Of a DNA stretch of 64,000 bases, positions 7,953 through 16,253 are shown one piece after another (position 1 is the stretch's first letter; each line of letters opens with the position of its first letter). The stretch spans positions 1-64,000 of the forward strand of contig DASXKV010000032.1 of the NCBI GenBank assembly GCA_036496605.1, read 5' to 3'. The stretch is from Gemmatimonadaceae bacterium (lineage in GTDB: Bacteria; Gemmatimonadota; Gemmatimonadetes; Gemmatimonadales; Gemmatimonadaceae). The translations under genes and the position numbers were made by a program. The notes under the pieces were generated by a model. It saw only the letters and a list, made by a program, of their open reading frames with translations. It was not told the origin of the DNA and made no database searches.

Positions 7953-8338
7953 CAAAGCTCACAATGCATAACGACGGCGGCGATGAGGACGTGACGCGCG
8001 AGCTCCGCGCGATCTACGCCGCGCCCGCCGGTGAGCCGTACTGGAACGAGCTCGAGGCCCATATCATGGGCCGGATTATCCAGGTCGACCTCGGCTGGTG
8101 GGCGGAGCTCGATCGGTGGGCGAGACCGGCATTGGTGGCAGCCGCGGTCCTGGTTCTCGCCGCTGGCGTGGCGATGTTTCGCGCCCGGCAGGCGGAGATG
8201 CAGAGCGCGTATGAGCACATTCTCACGCCGAGCCCGGTGCCGGTCGAGACGGTGATCCGGCCGACGCTCGAGGGAGATCGGGAAGCGTCGCTTCGCGACG
8301 TGGTTGGCAGCAACGACAGAAGCAAAGGGAGACCATAA
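7949..8338 (+). CDS. Single-pass membrane protein, probable anti-sigma factor
   Basis: 129 residues: an acidic cytoplasmic N-terminus (~1-55), one transmembrane helix (ALVAAAVLVLAAGVAMF, ~61-77) and a short periplasmic tail. It overlaps the ECF sigma gene by four bases, the usual position of a cognate anti-sigma factor. The zinc-finger HxxxCxxC motif of ZAS-type anti-sigmas is absent, so the role rests on position and topology. Confidence 0.65.
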   Translation: MTKLTMHNDGGDEDVTRELRAIYAAPAGEPYWNELEAHIMGRIIQVDLGWWAELDRWARPALVAAAVLVLAAGVAMFRARQAEMQSAYEHILTPSPVPVETVIRPTLEGDREASLRDVVGSNDRSKGRP

Positions 8339-8766
8339 TGCAGCGGTCTAAGCAGCAGGCGCTCATGTTCCTACTCGGCGCGGTGCTCGTCGGCGGCGTC
8401 GTTGGATTCTCCGCCGAGCGCGTGATGCGGAACACCAGCAAGGATCATTCGTGGGCGGCGCGGACGGCGATGTACGACGATTTGAGCCTGACGCCCGCGC
8501 AGCGCGAGGCGATGGACTCTGTGATCGACGAGAAGAACCGCCGCGTCGACTCGCTCTTGAAGCCGGTACGACCACAGATCGATAGCGTGCGCGCGAATAC
8601 GCGCACGCAGTTCTATCGCATCTTCACGCCTGAGCAGCGCGAGAAGTTCGAGACTCGCGTCCGCGAAGATTCTGCGCGGCGCGACCTCACGCGCCACACC
8701 CGAGAACGTGACGACAGTGTGCGTCGAAGCGAGACGCACCGCACATTGGAACAGAAGGGAAAATGA
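8338..8766 (+). CDS. Periplasmic Spy/CpxP-like (LTxxQ) heavy-metal/stress sensor protein
   Basis: 142 residues with an N-terminal signal anchor (ALMFLLGAVLVGGVVGF) and a highly charged helical periplasmic region. Two LTxxQ-like repeats are visible (LSLTPAQREAMD and IFTPEQREKFE), the hallmark of Spy/CpxP chaperones and CnrX-type metal sensors. Its start overlaps the previous stop by one base (TAATG), and its stop overlaps the TolC gene. The context suggests periplasmic stress sensing upstream of the efflux genes. Confidence 0.75.
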   Translation: MQRSKQQALMFLLGAVLVGGVVGFSAERVMRNTSKDHSWAARTAMYDDLSLTPAQREAMDSVIDEKNRRVDSLLKPVRPQIDSVRANTRTQFYRIFTPEQREKFETRVREDSARRDLTRHTRERDDSVRRSETHRTLEQKGK

Positions 8767-10151
8767 AGAAAACACTCATCAGTCTCCTCGCGATCCCCTG
8801 CCTCGCGCGGGGGATCTTCGCACAGGGGACCCCCGTTGCCCTCGCCTCGATGCGTGATACGGTTCGCCGCGTGTCGATCGATAGCGACACGGCGTTCCAT
8901 CCGATCGGTCTGCAGCACGCCATAGAGCTTGCCCAACGCAACGCACCAATCGCCGTTCAGGCGCGCGGCCAGATCCGGAGCGCGAATGCCTCGGTCCGTG
9001 CTGCGTATTCGGCACTGATCCCCGCTGTCTCCATTACCGCGGGACAGTCGAATCAGACAGGTGACCGCCTGGGTCAGAGCGGAAACATCGTTCCCTACAA
9101 TCCCAAGCACCCCTGGTCGTACTCGACTGGAGTTCGATCCTCACTGCGTCTATTCGACGGTGGGCAGCGGTTCTATCAGATCTCCCAATCAAAGGCAGAC
9201 GTCACTTCCGCCGAGGCAAACGACGTAGCGCAACAATTCAACGTCGCGCTGCAGGTGAAGACGCAGTACTACGCGATTCTCGCCGCGCGTGAGATGGAGT
9301 CCGCCGCCGGCGCACAGCTTGATCAGGCGCAGGCGGACATGAATGCGGCCGCGGCTCGCGTCAGCGCCGGCGCCGCCACTCTCTCCGACTCACTCCGCAC
9401 GGTGATCGAGGTCGGAAATGCACGCCTTGCGCTGATCACGGCGCAGAACAATCTGCGCACCGCCAGCGCAGCACTTACCCGGCTTGTCGCCGCGCCGTAT
9501 CTCGTCACGGCGGAGGCAATCGATTCGCTGGATCGGTCGCTGTCACCGATTGACAGCGCCGAGCTGGTGCAGCTCGCGCTACGCGGCCCTGCAGTTGCGC
9601 AGGCGAGTGCGCAGATGGTTGCCGCGCAGGCAGCGGTGCGCTCGGCGCGGACGACTTATCTCCCGACGGTCGACCTGACCTTTACGAGAGGCGGAAGCGG
9701 TTTTGCGCCTTATGGCGCCGGTGCCAGTGGCGACACGCTTCTCAATAGACAGTATCCGTATACGAACACGTTTCAGCTGAGCGCATCCTTGCCGTTGTTC
9801 AACAACTATCAGCGTGAGCTGGCACTCGCGCAGGCACAGGTCGCAAAGGATGACGCGGACGCCACGCTGCGCGATGCGCGGCTCGCCGCACAGCAGAACA
9901 TCGTGCAGCAACTCGCATCCCTGCGCGCCGCCCAGGAGCAGATCGACATTCAGCAAGCATCCATCCGGTCGGCGGAGGAAGACTTGCGCGTGCAGCAACA
10001 GCGTTACGCGCTTGGCGCCTCGACGCTCCTCGATCTGCTGACGTCACAGACGACGCTCGACCAGCAGCGCGCGGCGCTGATCCAAGCGCGTCAGTCGTAC
10101 CGGCTGGCGCGAGCGCAAATCGAAGCCGTCATCGGGCGCGATCTGCAGTAG
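8763..10151 (+). CDS. TolC-family outer-membrane efflux protein
   Basis: 462 residues with a signal peptide (KKTLISLLAIPCLARGIFAQ) and the two long coiled-coil repeats of OEP-family channels: AIELAQRNAPIAVQARGQI opens the first half and ALRGPAVAQASAQMVAAQA the second. The C-terminus (GASTLLDLLTSQTTLDQQRAAL, SYRLARAQIEAVIG) is the conserved family end. It would form the outer-membrane exit duct of a tripartite pump with the adaptor and permease that follow. The start overlaps the Spy-like gene (ATGA). Confidence 0.9.
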   Translation: MKKTLISLLAIPCLARGIFAQGTPVALASMRDTVRRVSIDSDTAFHPIGLQHAIELAQRNAPIAVQARGQIRSANASVRAAYSALIPAVSITAGQSNQTGDRLGQSGNIVPYNPKHPWSYSTGVRSSLRLFDGGQRFYQISQSKADVTSAEANDVAQQFNVALQVKTQYYAILAAREMESAAGAQLDQAQADMNAAAARVSAGAATLSDSLRTVIEVGNARLALITAQNNLRTASAALTRLVAAPYLVTAEAIDSLDRSLSPIDSAELVQLALRGPAVAQASAQMVAAQAAVRSARTTYLPTVDLTFTRGGSGFAPYGAGASGDTLLNRQYPYTNTFQLSASLPLFNNYQRELALAQAQVAKDDADATLRDARLAAQQNIVQQLASLRAAQEQIDIQQASIRSAEEDLRVQQQRYALGASTLLDLLTSQTTLDQQRAALIQARQSYRLARAQIEAVIGRDLQ

Positions 10152-10157
10152 GCACCG

Positions 10158-10215
10158 GGTGTTAGGTGCCAGGCGCTAGCCCAACACTAGCACCTGGCAT
10201 CTAGCACCTAACACC
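10158..10215. repeat. Intergenic inverted repeat, GGTGYTAGGTG type
   Basis: The left arm (10158-10179, beginning GGTGTTAGGTGCC and ending GCTAG) faces a right arm (10187-10215, CTAGCACCTGGC onward to CCTAACACC). The arms can pair over most of their length with a short bulge. It lies just after the TolC stop and may act as a transcript 3' end or processing hairpin; no U-tract follows. Confidence 0.85.
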
Positions 10216-10292
10216 GAGGCGCTTGCTACAGCAGATCGCCCGGGACGCGCGTATACTCCAGGATGCACCTTCCCCTCCTGGAGAACCCACTC

Positions 10293-12068
10293 GTGAAGCG
10301 ATATCTCGCGCTGGCGCTTGCTGTTGTCGGCACCGCCGCGTGTACGGGAAATAAGGACAAAGCGCCGTTCGTGCAGACGGCCCTTGTGTCGCACCGCACG
10401 ATCGTGATCGACGCCGAAGCCACGGGCTCGGTGGAGCCGATCACCGTCGTCGAGGTGAAGTCCAAGGCCTCCGGCTTGATCACGAAGATGCCCGTGGAGA
10501 CTGGCACGCTCGTGAAGCCTGGCGATCTGCTCGTCCAGATCGACACGCGGGACGTCCAGAACCAGTACAACCAGGCGGAGGCAGACCTCAAGGCGGCGCA
10601 GGCGCAGCTCCAGGTGTCGGAGGCGCAGAAAAAGCGCAGCGACGAGTTGTTCAAGGCGCGCGTCATCACGTCACAGGAATACGAGAATGCGTCGCTGGTG
10701 TACGAGAACGCGAAAGCGGGGCTCATTCGCTCGGCCGCCAATCTCGACCTCGCGAAGCAGCGTCTCGAGGACGCGACGGTGAACGCGACCACCGCCGGTA
10801 CGATCCTCACGAAGACGGTATCGCTCGGCCAGGTCATCACCTCCGCAACGAGTTCGGCGACCGGTGGCACCACGTTGCTGACCATGGCGGATCTCGGCAA
10901 AGTGCGCGTGCGCGCGCTCTTCAACGAGACCGATATTGGCCAGGTGCGGCCGGGTCAAACGGCCGCCGTGGGGATCGACGCATTTCCCGACCGCCGCTTT
11001 CAGGGCGTCGTCGAGAAGATCGAGCCCAACGCGACGGTTCAGCAGAACGTGACCATGTTCCCGGTGCTCGTCACCCTCGATAATAGTGAGAGCCTGCTCA
11101 AGCCCGGCATGAATGGCGAGGTGTCGGTGCTCGTCGACCAGGTCAACGACGTGCTCGCGGTACCTAACGACGCGCTCAAAAACGTGCGTGAGGCGGCTGC
11201 CACCGGTCAGATGCTTGGCCTCAATGCCGACAGCGTCAACGCCGAGGTGAGGTCGCAGATGCAGAACGGCTTCGGCCGCTCGCGCGCCGACGCGGGCCAG
11301 ATTGGTGCCTCGGCGTCCGGACGTACGCGCGTCGCGTCGTCGCAAGGCGAAGTGTCTCTCAGTCCGCAGGGCGAGGCGGTCCAGCAGCCGCAACAGGGCT
11401 CTGGTCAAGGACATCAGCAGATCGAGGTCACGGACAAGCAGTGCGCGGATGTGAAGGTCGCGCTCGCCAAGAAGCCCGACCTGCAAAAGAAGCTCGACGA
11501 CCTCCGGGCAAAGGCGCGCTCCGGTGAGCTCGACTTCGCCGCGATGCGCGACGAGAGTGAAAAGTTGTACAAGACTGCCGGCGTTGACATGCGTGTCGCG
11601 GGCGCCTGTCGTCGCAAGGAAATGCAGGCTAACGGTGGCGGCGTGGGTGCCGGCGCCCAGACGGGCAGCGGCTACGCACAGCGCGGCGGCGGTAACCGGA
11701 ATGGAGGCCAGCAGGCGCAGGGCGGCAACGGCGGCAATCTGCAGCTTTCAACGCCCGAGACGGGCGGCATCGGACGCCGCACCCATCCGGGCCTGGTCTT
11801 CGTCGTCGACACCGCGCATAAGACGTATCACCCGCGCGTCGTTATGCTCGGCGCGGCGAACTTCGACTACACCGAAGTGGTGAGCGGTCTCAAGGACGGC
11901 GAGCGCGTTGCGCTGCTCGCCTCCCTCGCGTTGCAGGCACAGCGTCAGCAGCAGAACGACCGTCTGCGTCAGGGAATGGGTGTCCCGGGGCTCACGCCTA
12001 ACGCTGGACCTGGCGCAGGCGGTCCCCGAGGCGCTGGCGGTGGTGGCCCTCGTGGCGGCGCCCGGTAG
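10293..12068 (+). CDS. MacA-like efflux periplasmic adaptor (membrane fusion) lipoprotein with a ~200-residue insertion
   Basis: The adaptor links an inner-membrane transporter to TolC. A lipobox ends near GTAAC. A lipoyl half-motif (VEVKSKASGLITKM), a long alpha-hairpin (NQYNQAEADLKAAQAQL through NLDLAKQRLEDA) and a beta-barrel domain (GQTAAVGIDAFPDRRFQG) follow in order. After VPNDALKN, where relatives pass straight to the C-terminal domain, about 200 residues are inserted (DNA 11184-11790). This insert has Ser/Gln-rich linkers, a helical segment with two cysteines (DKQCADVKVAL and VAGACRRKEM) and a Gly/Asn/Gln-rich stretch. The family's C-terminal VFVVD...VVSGLKDGERVALL then resumes, with a Gly/Pro/Arg tail. 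GTG 10293 is chosen for its upstream GGAG; ATG 10263 is possible. Confidence 0.85.
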   Translation: MKRYLALALAVVGTAACTGNKDKAPFVQTALVSHRTIVIDAEATGSVEPITVVEVKSKASGLITKMPVETGTLVKPGDLLVQIDTRDVQNQYNQAEADLKAAQAQLQVSEAQKKRSDELFKARVITSQEYENASLVYENAKAGLIRSAANLDLAKQRLEDATVNATTAGTILTKTVSLGQVITSATSSATGGTTLLTMADLGKVRVRALFNETDIGQVRPGQTAAVGIDAFPDRRFQGVVEKIEPNATVQQNVTMFPVLVTLDNSESLLKPGMNGEVSVLVDQVNDVLAVPNDALKNVREAAATGQMLGLNADSVNAEVRSQMQNGFGRSRADAGQIGASASGRTRVASSQGEVSLSPQGEAVQQPQQGSGQGHQQIEVTDKQCADVKVALAKKPDLQKKLDDLRAKARSGELDFAAMRDESEKLYKTAGVDMRVAGACRRKEMQANGGGVGAGAQTGSGYAQRGGGNRNGGQQAQGGNGGNLQLSTPETGGIGRRTHPGLVFVVDTAHKTYHPRVVMLGAANFDYTEVVSGLKDGERVALLASLALQAQRQQQNDRLRQGMGVPGLTPNAGPGAGGPRGAGGGGPRGGAR

Positions 12069-12085
12069 CGCGAGAGATCGAGCCC

Positions 12086-13306
12086 ATGCTTTTCGGTGAA
12101 ACGATTGCCGTTGCGCTCAGTGCGCTTCGGGCGAACAAGCTGCGATCCGTTTTGACGATGCTCGGCATCGTCATCGGCGTCGCGGCCGTGATCGCGATGA
12201 TCGCACTCGGCACGGGTGCGCAGGCGGCAGTGAAAGACCGCATCGCCGCGCTCGGAACCACATTGCTCACCATCAATCCTGGCCAGCAGCGGGGCTTCGG
12301 CGTGGCAATCGCCGATGCGCAGGCCAAGCTGATCATGGACGACGCCAAAGCGCTCGACGAGCGCGCGTCGGCGTTGCTCGCCGTCCAGCCCGAGATGAAC
12401 CGCAGTCTTCAGGTGCAGTGGGGCAACAAGAACGCAAACACGTCGGTGGTCGGGACGTCTGCCAATTATCTCGAGGTGCGCAAGTACGCACTGCACTCGG
12501 GTCGGATGTTCACCTCAGCCGAAGACGAAGCCCGGCAGCGCGTCGCCGTCATCGGACCGACGGTCGCGACCAACATGGGCCTCGATACGCCCGACGCGCT
12601 GTTGGGCGAGAGCATTCGCATTCGCGGCATTCAATTCACGGTCGTGGGCATCCTCGAGTCCAAGGGTCAAGGGACGCCCTTCGGCAATCCCGATGATCAA
12701 ATTCTCATCCCGATCAACACTGCGCGCTTTCGCGTGATCGGGAGCGACCGGCTGCGTTCGATCAGCGTTCTCGCCGAGTCGGAGGACAAGATTCCCGAGG
12801 CAATGGCGGACATTCAGCGCGTCCTCCGACGCGAGCATCGCCTCCGGCAGGGCCGACCCGACGATTTCCAGATTCGCAGCCAGGCTGACTTTTTGAACAC
12901 CCTGGGCGAGACGACACAAGTCTTCACCTTCTTGCTCTCGGGCATTGCGGCGGTGAGCCTCCTTGTCGGAGGCATCGGCATCATGAACATCATGCTGGTG
13001 TCGGTCACCGAGCGCACGCGCGAGATCGGCGTGCGCAAAGCGCTTGGCGCAACGCGCCGCAACATCCTGCTGCAGTTTCTCATTGAAGCGGTGGTGCTCT
13101 GCTGCATGGGCGGCGTGGTCGGCATTCTCCTCGGCGCGTCCGGTGCCACGGTGATGAGCCGGACCGCCGGTTGGAACACCGAGGTATCGCCAGCGGCGGT
13201 CGGTCTTGCGTTTGCGTTCTCCGCGCTCGTCGGCGTGTTGTTCGGCGTGTGGCCGGCCCGCCGCGCCGCCGCGCTCGATCCGATCATCGCGCTGCGATAC
13301 GAATAG
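12086..13306 (+). CDS. ABC transporter permease, MacB/FtsX type (no ATPase domain)
   Basis: 406 residues: an N-terminal transmembrane helix (RANKLRSVLTMLGIVIGVAAVIAMIALG), a MacB-type periplasmic core domain (~50-260) and three C-terminal helices of the FtsX fold (TFLLSGIAAVSLLVGGIGIMNIM onward). The EIGVRKALGATRRNI coupling motif is typical. It lacks the N-terminal nucleotide-binding domain fused in E. coli MacB, so an ATPase must come from elsewhere, and none is adjacent. It lies 17 nt after the adaptor, and together with TolC they form a MacAB-TolC-like export system for peptides, lipids or drugs. Confidence 0.9.
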   Translation: MLFGETIAVALSALRANKLRSVLTMLGIVIGVAAVIAMIALGTGAQAAVKDRIAALGTTLLTINPGQQRGFGVAIADAQAKLIMDDAKALDERASALLAVQPEMNRSLQVQWGNKNANTSVVGTSANYLEVRKYALHSGRMFTSAEDEARQRVAVIGPTVATNMGLDTPDALLGESIRIRGIQFTVVGILESKGQGTPFGNPDDQILIPINTARFRVIGSDRLRSISVLAESEDKIPEAMADIQRVLRREHRLRQGRPDDFQIRSQADFLNTLGETTQVFTFLLSGIAAVSLLVGGIGIMNIMLVSVTERTREIGVRKALGATRRNILLQFLIEAVVLCCMGGVVGILLGASGATVMSRTAGWNTEVSPAAVGLAFAFSALVGVLFGVWPARRAAALDPIIALRYE

Positions 13307-13411
13307 TGGCTGGTCGTTGGTGATTGGTACTCGGTGAACGTTTGAGATGCCGGCGAGCGCAGCTCGCCGGCATTCCTTTTTGCCAGCCACCAGCGACCAA
13401 CCACCAGCGAC
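13307..13411. repeat. Nested intergenic element: TTGGTGG-type inverted repeat around a terminator
   Basis: A G-rich left arm begins directly after the stop (TGGCTGGTCGTTGGTGATTGG, 13307-13327). A C-rich right arm (13382-13411, built of CCAGCCACCAGCGACCAACC units) follows. A conventional hairpin terminator sits between them. The same nested layout recurs at 63867-63965. Confidence 0.8.
13347..13382 (+). terminator. Rho-independent terminator of the efflux operon
   Basis: A perfect 12-bp stem (ATGCCGGCGAGC at 13347-13358 with its complement at 13362-13373) closes a GCA loop and is followed by TTCCTTTTT. It lies 40 nt after the permease stop. Confidence 0.92.
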
Positions 13412-13680
13412 GCCGTTAGGCATCGTTATGAGCCGGCGCGTCCGACACCGTCGGTCAATTGTGCCGATCTGTCGTCTTTCGTGACAGCACGCCCGTACAT
13501 CGCATGTCGTGTGTGAGAAAAGTTACTGGCGTGTGCTGACGCGGATTGCTATCTCCTTTGTCACGCGACACGCTGCTCAACTCGTGAGTGGCCGTTGTGT
13601 AAACGCTGATTGACGATGGTTGACCTTCGCGCTCGCGCGGGACGCTCGGCGTCCGCCGGGACATAATTGGAGATCTTTCG
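13412..13680 (+). other. Intergenic and promoter region before the first ZU5-like lipoprotein
   Basis: About 270 bases without a credible gene. It contains one CGTTAGGC octamer at 13414 and a GGAG ribosome-binding site at about 13669 ahead of ATG 13681. The AT-richer centre may hold the promoter of the c-di-GMP locus, but I see no clear -35/-10 pair and no GEMM riboswitch core. Confidence 0.4.
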
Positions 13681-14346
13681 ATGCGGAAACGTCTTCTTGG
13701 AATGCTGGGTGCCGCGCTCCTCGCGAGCGCAGTCGTCGCGGGATGCGCCGATCGCGCCATGACCGGACCCGAGTCCCCGACGGTTGCGACGCAGCCTTCG
13801 AATAGCCTGCTGGGTGGTCTCATCGGCGGCCTCGTCGGGACCGTCGGCAAGCTGCTCAACATCGTCGTCACGCTCGTCGTGCGGCCGTCGCCGCTGGCGC
13901 AGGATGTCGTCTGGTCATTCGATGCCGGCCCTGCTGGTGCACTGTCCGGGAATCGCAACGCGGGCCTCTCGATCACTATTCCACCCGGCGCGCTGAGCCA
14001 GAATGTGCACATCACCGTCACGGCGCGGGCTGGTAAGGTCTACGATTATCATTTCGAGCCGGAAGGTTTACAGTTCGCGAAACCCGTCATCCTCACGCAA
14101 GACGTCTCGAACAGTTCGCTTCTCGGTGGATTGCTCGGCGGCCTGCTGGGCGGCGGCAAAAGCACGTCGCTGCGCGGCGCATATTACGCGGCGCCGACGC
14201 TCACCTATGACTCGAAGACCGGTCAGGCGACCGTCAACGAGCTCGAGCCGAGCGTGAGCGTGCCGGGGTACGTCACCTTCCAGATCAAACACTTCTCTGG
14301 GTACGTCGTCGCATCGTGCGACAATAGCGGCTTTGGCGGCTTCTGA
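13681..14346 (+). CDS. ZU5-like domain lipoprotein (copy 1)
   Basis: 221 residues with a lipobox signal (LLASAVVAGC). A hydrophobic Gly/Leu segment (SLLGGLIGGLVGTVGKLLNIVVTLVV) follows, then a domain containing GLSITIPPGALSQNVHITVTA, typical of ZU5-like surface domains. The C-terminus TFQIKHFSGYVVAS is nearly shared with the second copy at 16254. A second Leu/Gly-rich insert (SLLGGLLGGLLGGGKS) is unique to this copy. It precedes a TPR/HD-GYP gene by 14 nt. The likely role is an envelope-anchored sensor or adhesive partner for the c-di-GMP protein, inferred only from gene pairing. Confidence 0.75.
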   Translation: MRKRLLGMLGAALLASAVVAGCADRAMTGPESPTVATQPSNSLLGGLIGGLVGTVGKLLNIVVTLVVRPSPLAQDVVWSFDAGPAGALSGNRNAGLSITIPPGALSQNVHITVTARAGKVYDYHFEPEGLQFAKPVILTQDVSNSSLLGGLLGGLLGGGKSTSLRGAYYAAPTLTYDSKTGQATVNELEPSVSVPGYVTFQIKHFSGYVVASCDNSGFGGF

Positions 14347-14360
14347 GCTGGCGCGACGAA

Positions 14361-16082
14361 TTGCATTCGGCGCGATTCAGCCCCATGAAAGCTCAACCGT
14401 CCACCCCGACTAGAACTTCGGCCGCCGAGACGATGTCGTCTCCGGCGGCCGAAGTGTTGCCCGGCAACGCGCTGGTCGCCGGACTCATGGCCGAAGCAGA
14501 GCACGCCGAGGCCGCCGGGCATCGCGAGCTCGCGAGACGTCGCTACGAGAGCGCACTGTATCTGCTTCAGGGTCCGGAGCGCGCCTCCGAGGCGTCCGTC
14601 ATCCTGCGGCGAGTCGGCCGGCTCTATTTCGATGATGGTGACTTCGCCGCTGGTGTCGACTGCCTAACGGTCGCACTCGCAACCGCCGAAGCAGTTGGTG
14701 ATCAGTCGCTCGTCGCGTACGCTAATAACGTCATGGCGATCGGCCACTGGCAACGTGGAATGCTCCGCGAAGCCGAGCAGCTGTACGCTGCTGCGTACCG
14801 TGCGGCGCGCATTGGCAAGGACACGAAGCTCGCGGCGATGGTCGATCAGAATCTCGGTATCATCGCGAACACGCAGGGCGACTTGTCGCGCGCCTTGCGG
14901 CATTACGAGGCGAGCCTCGCCGGCTACCGGGAGCTCGGCCTCGACGAGTTCATCGGAAAGCTGCTGGCGAACATGGGAATGGCTTACGCGGACTTGGAGC
15001 GCTGGGACGAAGCCGAGAAGATCTATCAGGAAGCATTGGCGATCTGCGCCGCCTGCGGCGACGTGAGCACCGCGCTCATGGTCGAGGGAAACCGCGCCGA
15101 AGCGCAGATTGCTCGCGGCCTCTTCGTCGAGGCCCGACTGGTCTGCGAGCGCGTGCTTCGACGTGCCCAGGGTCTGAACGACGCGCGCGCCGTCGCTGAA
15201 GTGCAGAAGCATCTCGGCGTCATCTCTCGTGAGTCAGCGAAACTGGACGACGCGGAGAGATTCCTGCGACTCGCATTCACCGCCGCAACGTCTCGTGAGG
15301 ATCTCCTCCTCGCCGCCGAAGTCGCGCGCGAGCAAGCCGAGCTCTATTCCGTAATGCGTCGAGAGCGCGAAACGCTGCAGGCACTCAACACGTCACACCG
15401 GCTCTTCACGGAGCTGCGCGCGCAACGCGATCTTGCCGATGTCGCGCGCCGGATGCGCAACCTCGAGCAGCGCTTCTACGATATCGTCAGTGCGTGGGCG
15501 CGCTCGATCGAATCCAAGGATCCATACACGCTCGGTCACTGCGAGCGCGTTGCCGATTACGCGTGCGCCATTCTGCTCGCGCTCGACCCCGATCGGAGCA
15601 CGCTCTTCTGGTTCCGGATCGGTGCGCTGCTCCACGACGTCGGCAAGATCAATGTGCCGATCGAAGTGTTGAACAAGCCGGGGAAATTCACCCCGGAGGA
15701 ACGCGCACTCATGGAAAGTCACCCCGTGGCCGGTGTCGAGCTGCTCAAAGACGTCGAGTTCCCGTGGGACGTTTTGCCAATGGTCCGCAGCCACCACGAG
15801 CGATGGGATGGTCGCGGCTACCCCGATCGCCTAACGGGCGAGGAGATCCCGTTGCACGCGCGCGTGCTTGCGCTCGCCGACGTGTTCGACGCGCTCACCT
15901 CGGACCGCCCGTATCGCCCAGCGTTCTCGCCGCAGGAGGCGCTGCGCATGATGCGTGAGGATTCGGGCAAGGCATTCGATCCGACGCTGTTCCCGATTTT
16001 CGAGCGTCTTGTCCCTGGTTTTCAGGGCTTTGTGGCTGCTGCCGCGGGCACGATGTCCGAGATCAAACAGGCCGCGGCGTAA
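14361..16082 (+). CDS. TPR-repeat HD-GYP c-di-GMP phosphodiesterase (copy 1)
   Basis: 573 residues. Residues ~40-370 are tandem TPR-like helical repeats (RELARRRYESALYLL, EAEQLYAAAYRAAR, ALRHYEASLAGYRELG, EAEKIYQEALAICAACGD), likely a protein-interaction or sensor module. Residues ~385-560 are an HD-GYP phosphodiesterase domain with all ligands present: His393, His425-Asp426, His454, His478/479, GYP at 486-488 and Asp507. It should hydrolyse c-di-GMP to pGpG or GMP. No receiver domain and no transmembrane helix are present, so it is cytoplasmic. ATG 14385 is an alternative start. It is paralogous to 16871-18565. Confidence 0.9.
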   Translation: MHSARFSPMKAQPSTPTRTSAAETMSSPAAEVLPGNALVAGLMAEAEHAEAAGHRELARRRYESALYLLQGPERASEASVILRRVGRLYFDDGDFAAGVDCLTVALATAEAVGDQSLVAYANNVMAIGHWQRGMLREAEQLYAAAYRAARIGKDTKLAAMVDQNLGIIANTQGDLSRALRHYEASLAGYRELGLDEFIGKLLANMGMAYADLERWDEAEKIYQEALAICAACGDVSTALMVEGNRAEAQIARGLFVEARLVCERVLRRAQGLNDARAVAEVQKHLGVISRESAKLDDAERFLRLAFTAATSREDLLLAAEVAREQAELYSVMRRERETLQALNTSHRLFTELRAQRDLADVARRMRNLEQRFYDIVSAWARSIESKDPYTLGHCERVADYACAILLALDPDRSTLFWFRIGALLHDVGKINVPIEVLNKPGKFTPEERALMESHPVAGVELLKDVEFPWDVLPMVRSHHERWDGRGYPDRLTGEEIPLHARVLALADVFDALTSDRPYRPAFSPQEALRMMREDSGKAFDPTLFPIFERLVPGFQGFVAAAAGTMSEIKQAAA

Positions 16083-16253
16083 CCGAAGCAGACACGCTTT
16101 TTTAGAGTTTTGTTACCTCCAAAAACCCGTGATGCGAATCACGGCCCGTGTTCGGTACGGACGGTTATCTCCAGATGTACTCGCGCTGATGCCTAGCGAG
16201 TGAATGCCGTTGCTCGATCGACGGAAGCCGCTCACACAATGACGGAGAGCCTG

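Noticed and set aside
13412-13680. GEMM (c-di-GMP) riboswitch before the c-di-GMP locus
   Set aside because: I could not find the conserved GEMM core or tetraloop-receptor pattern; a covariance search is needed to exclude it.
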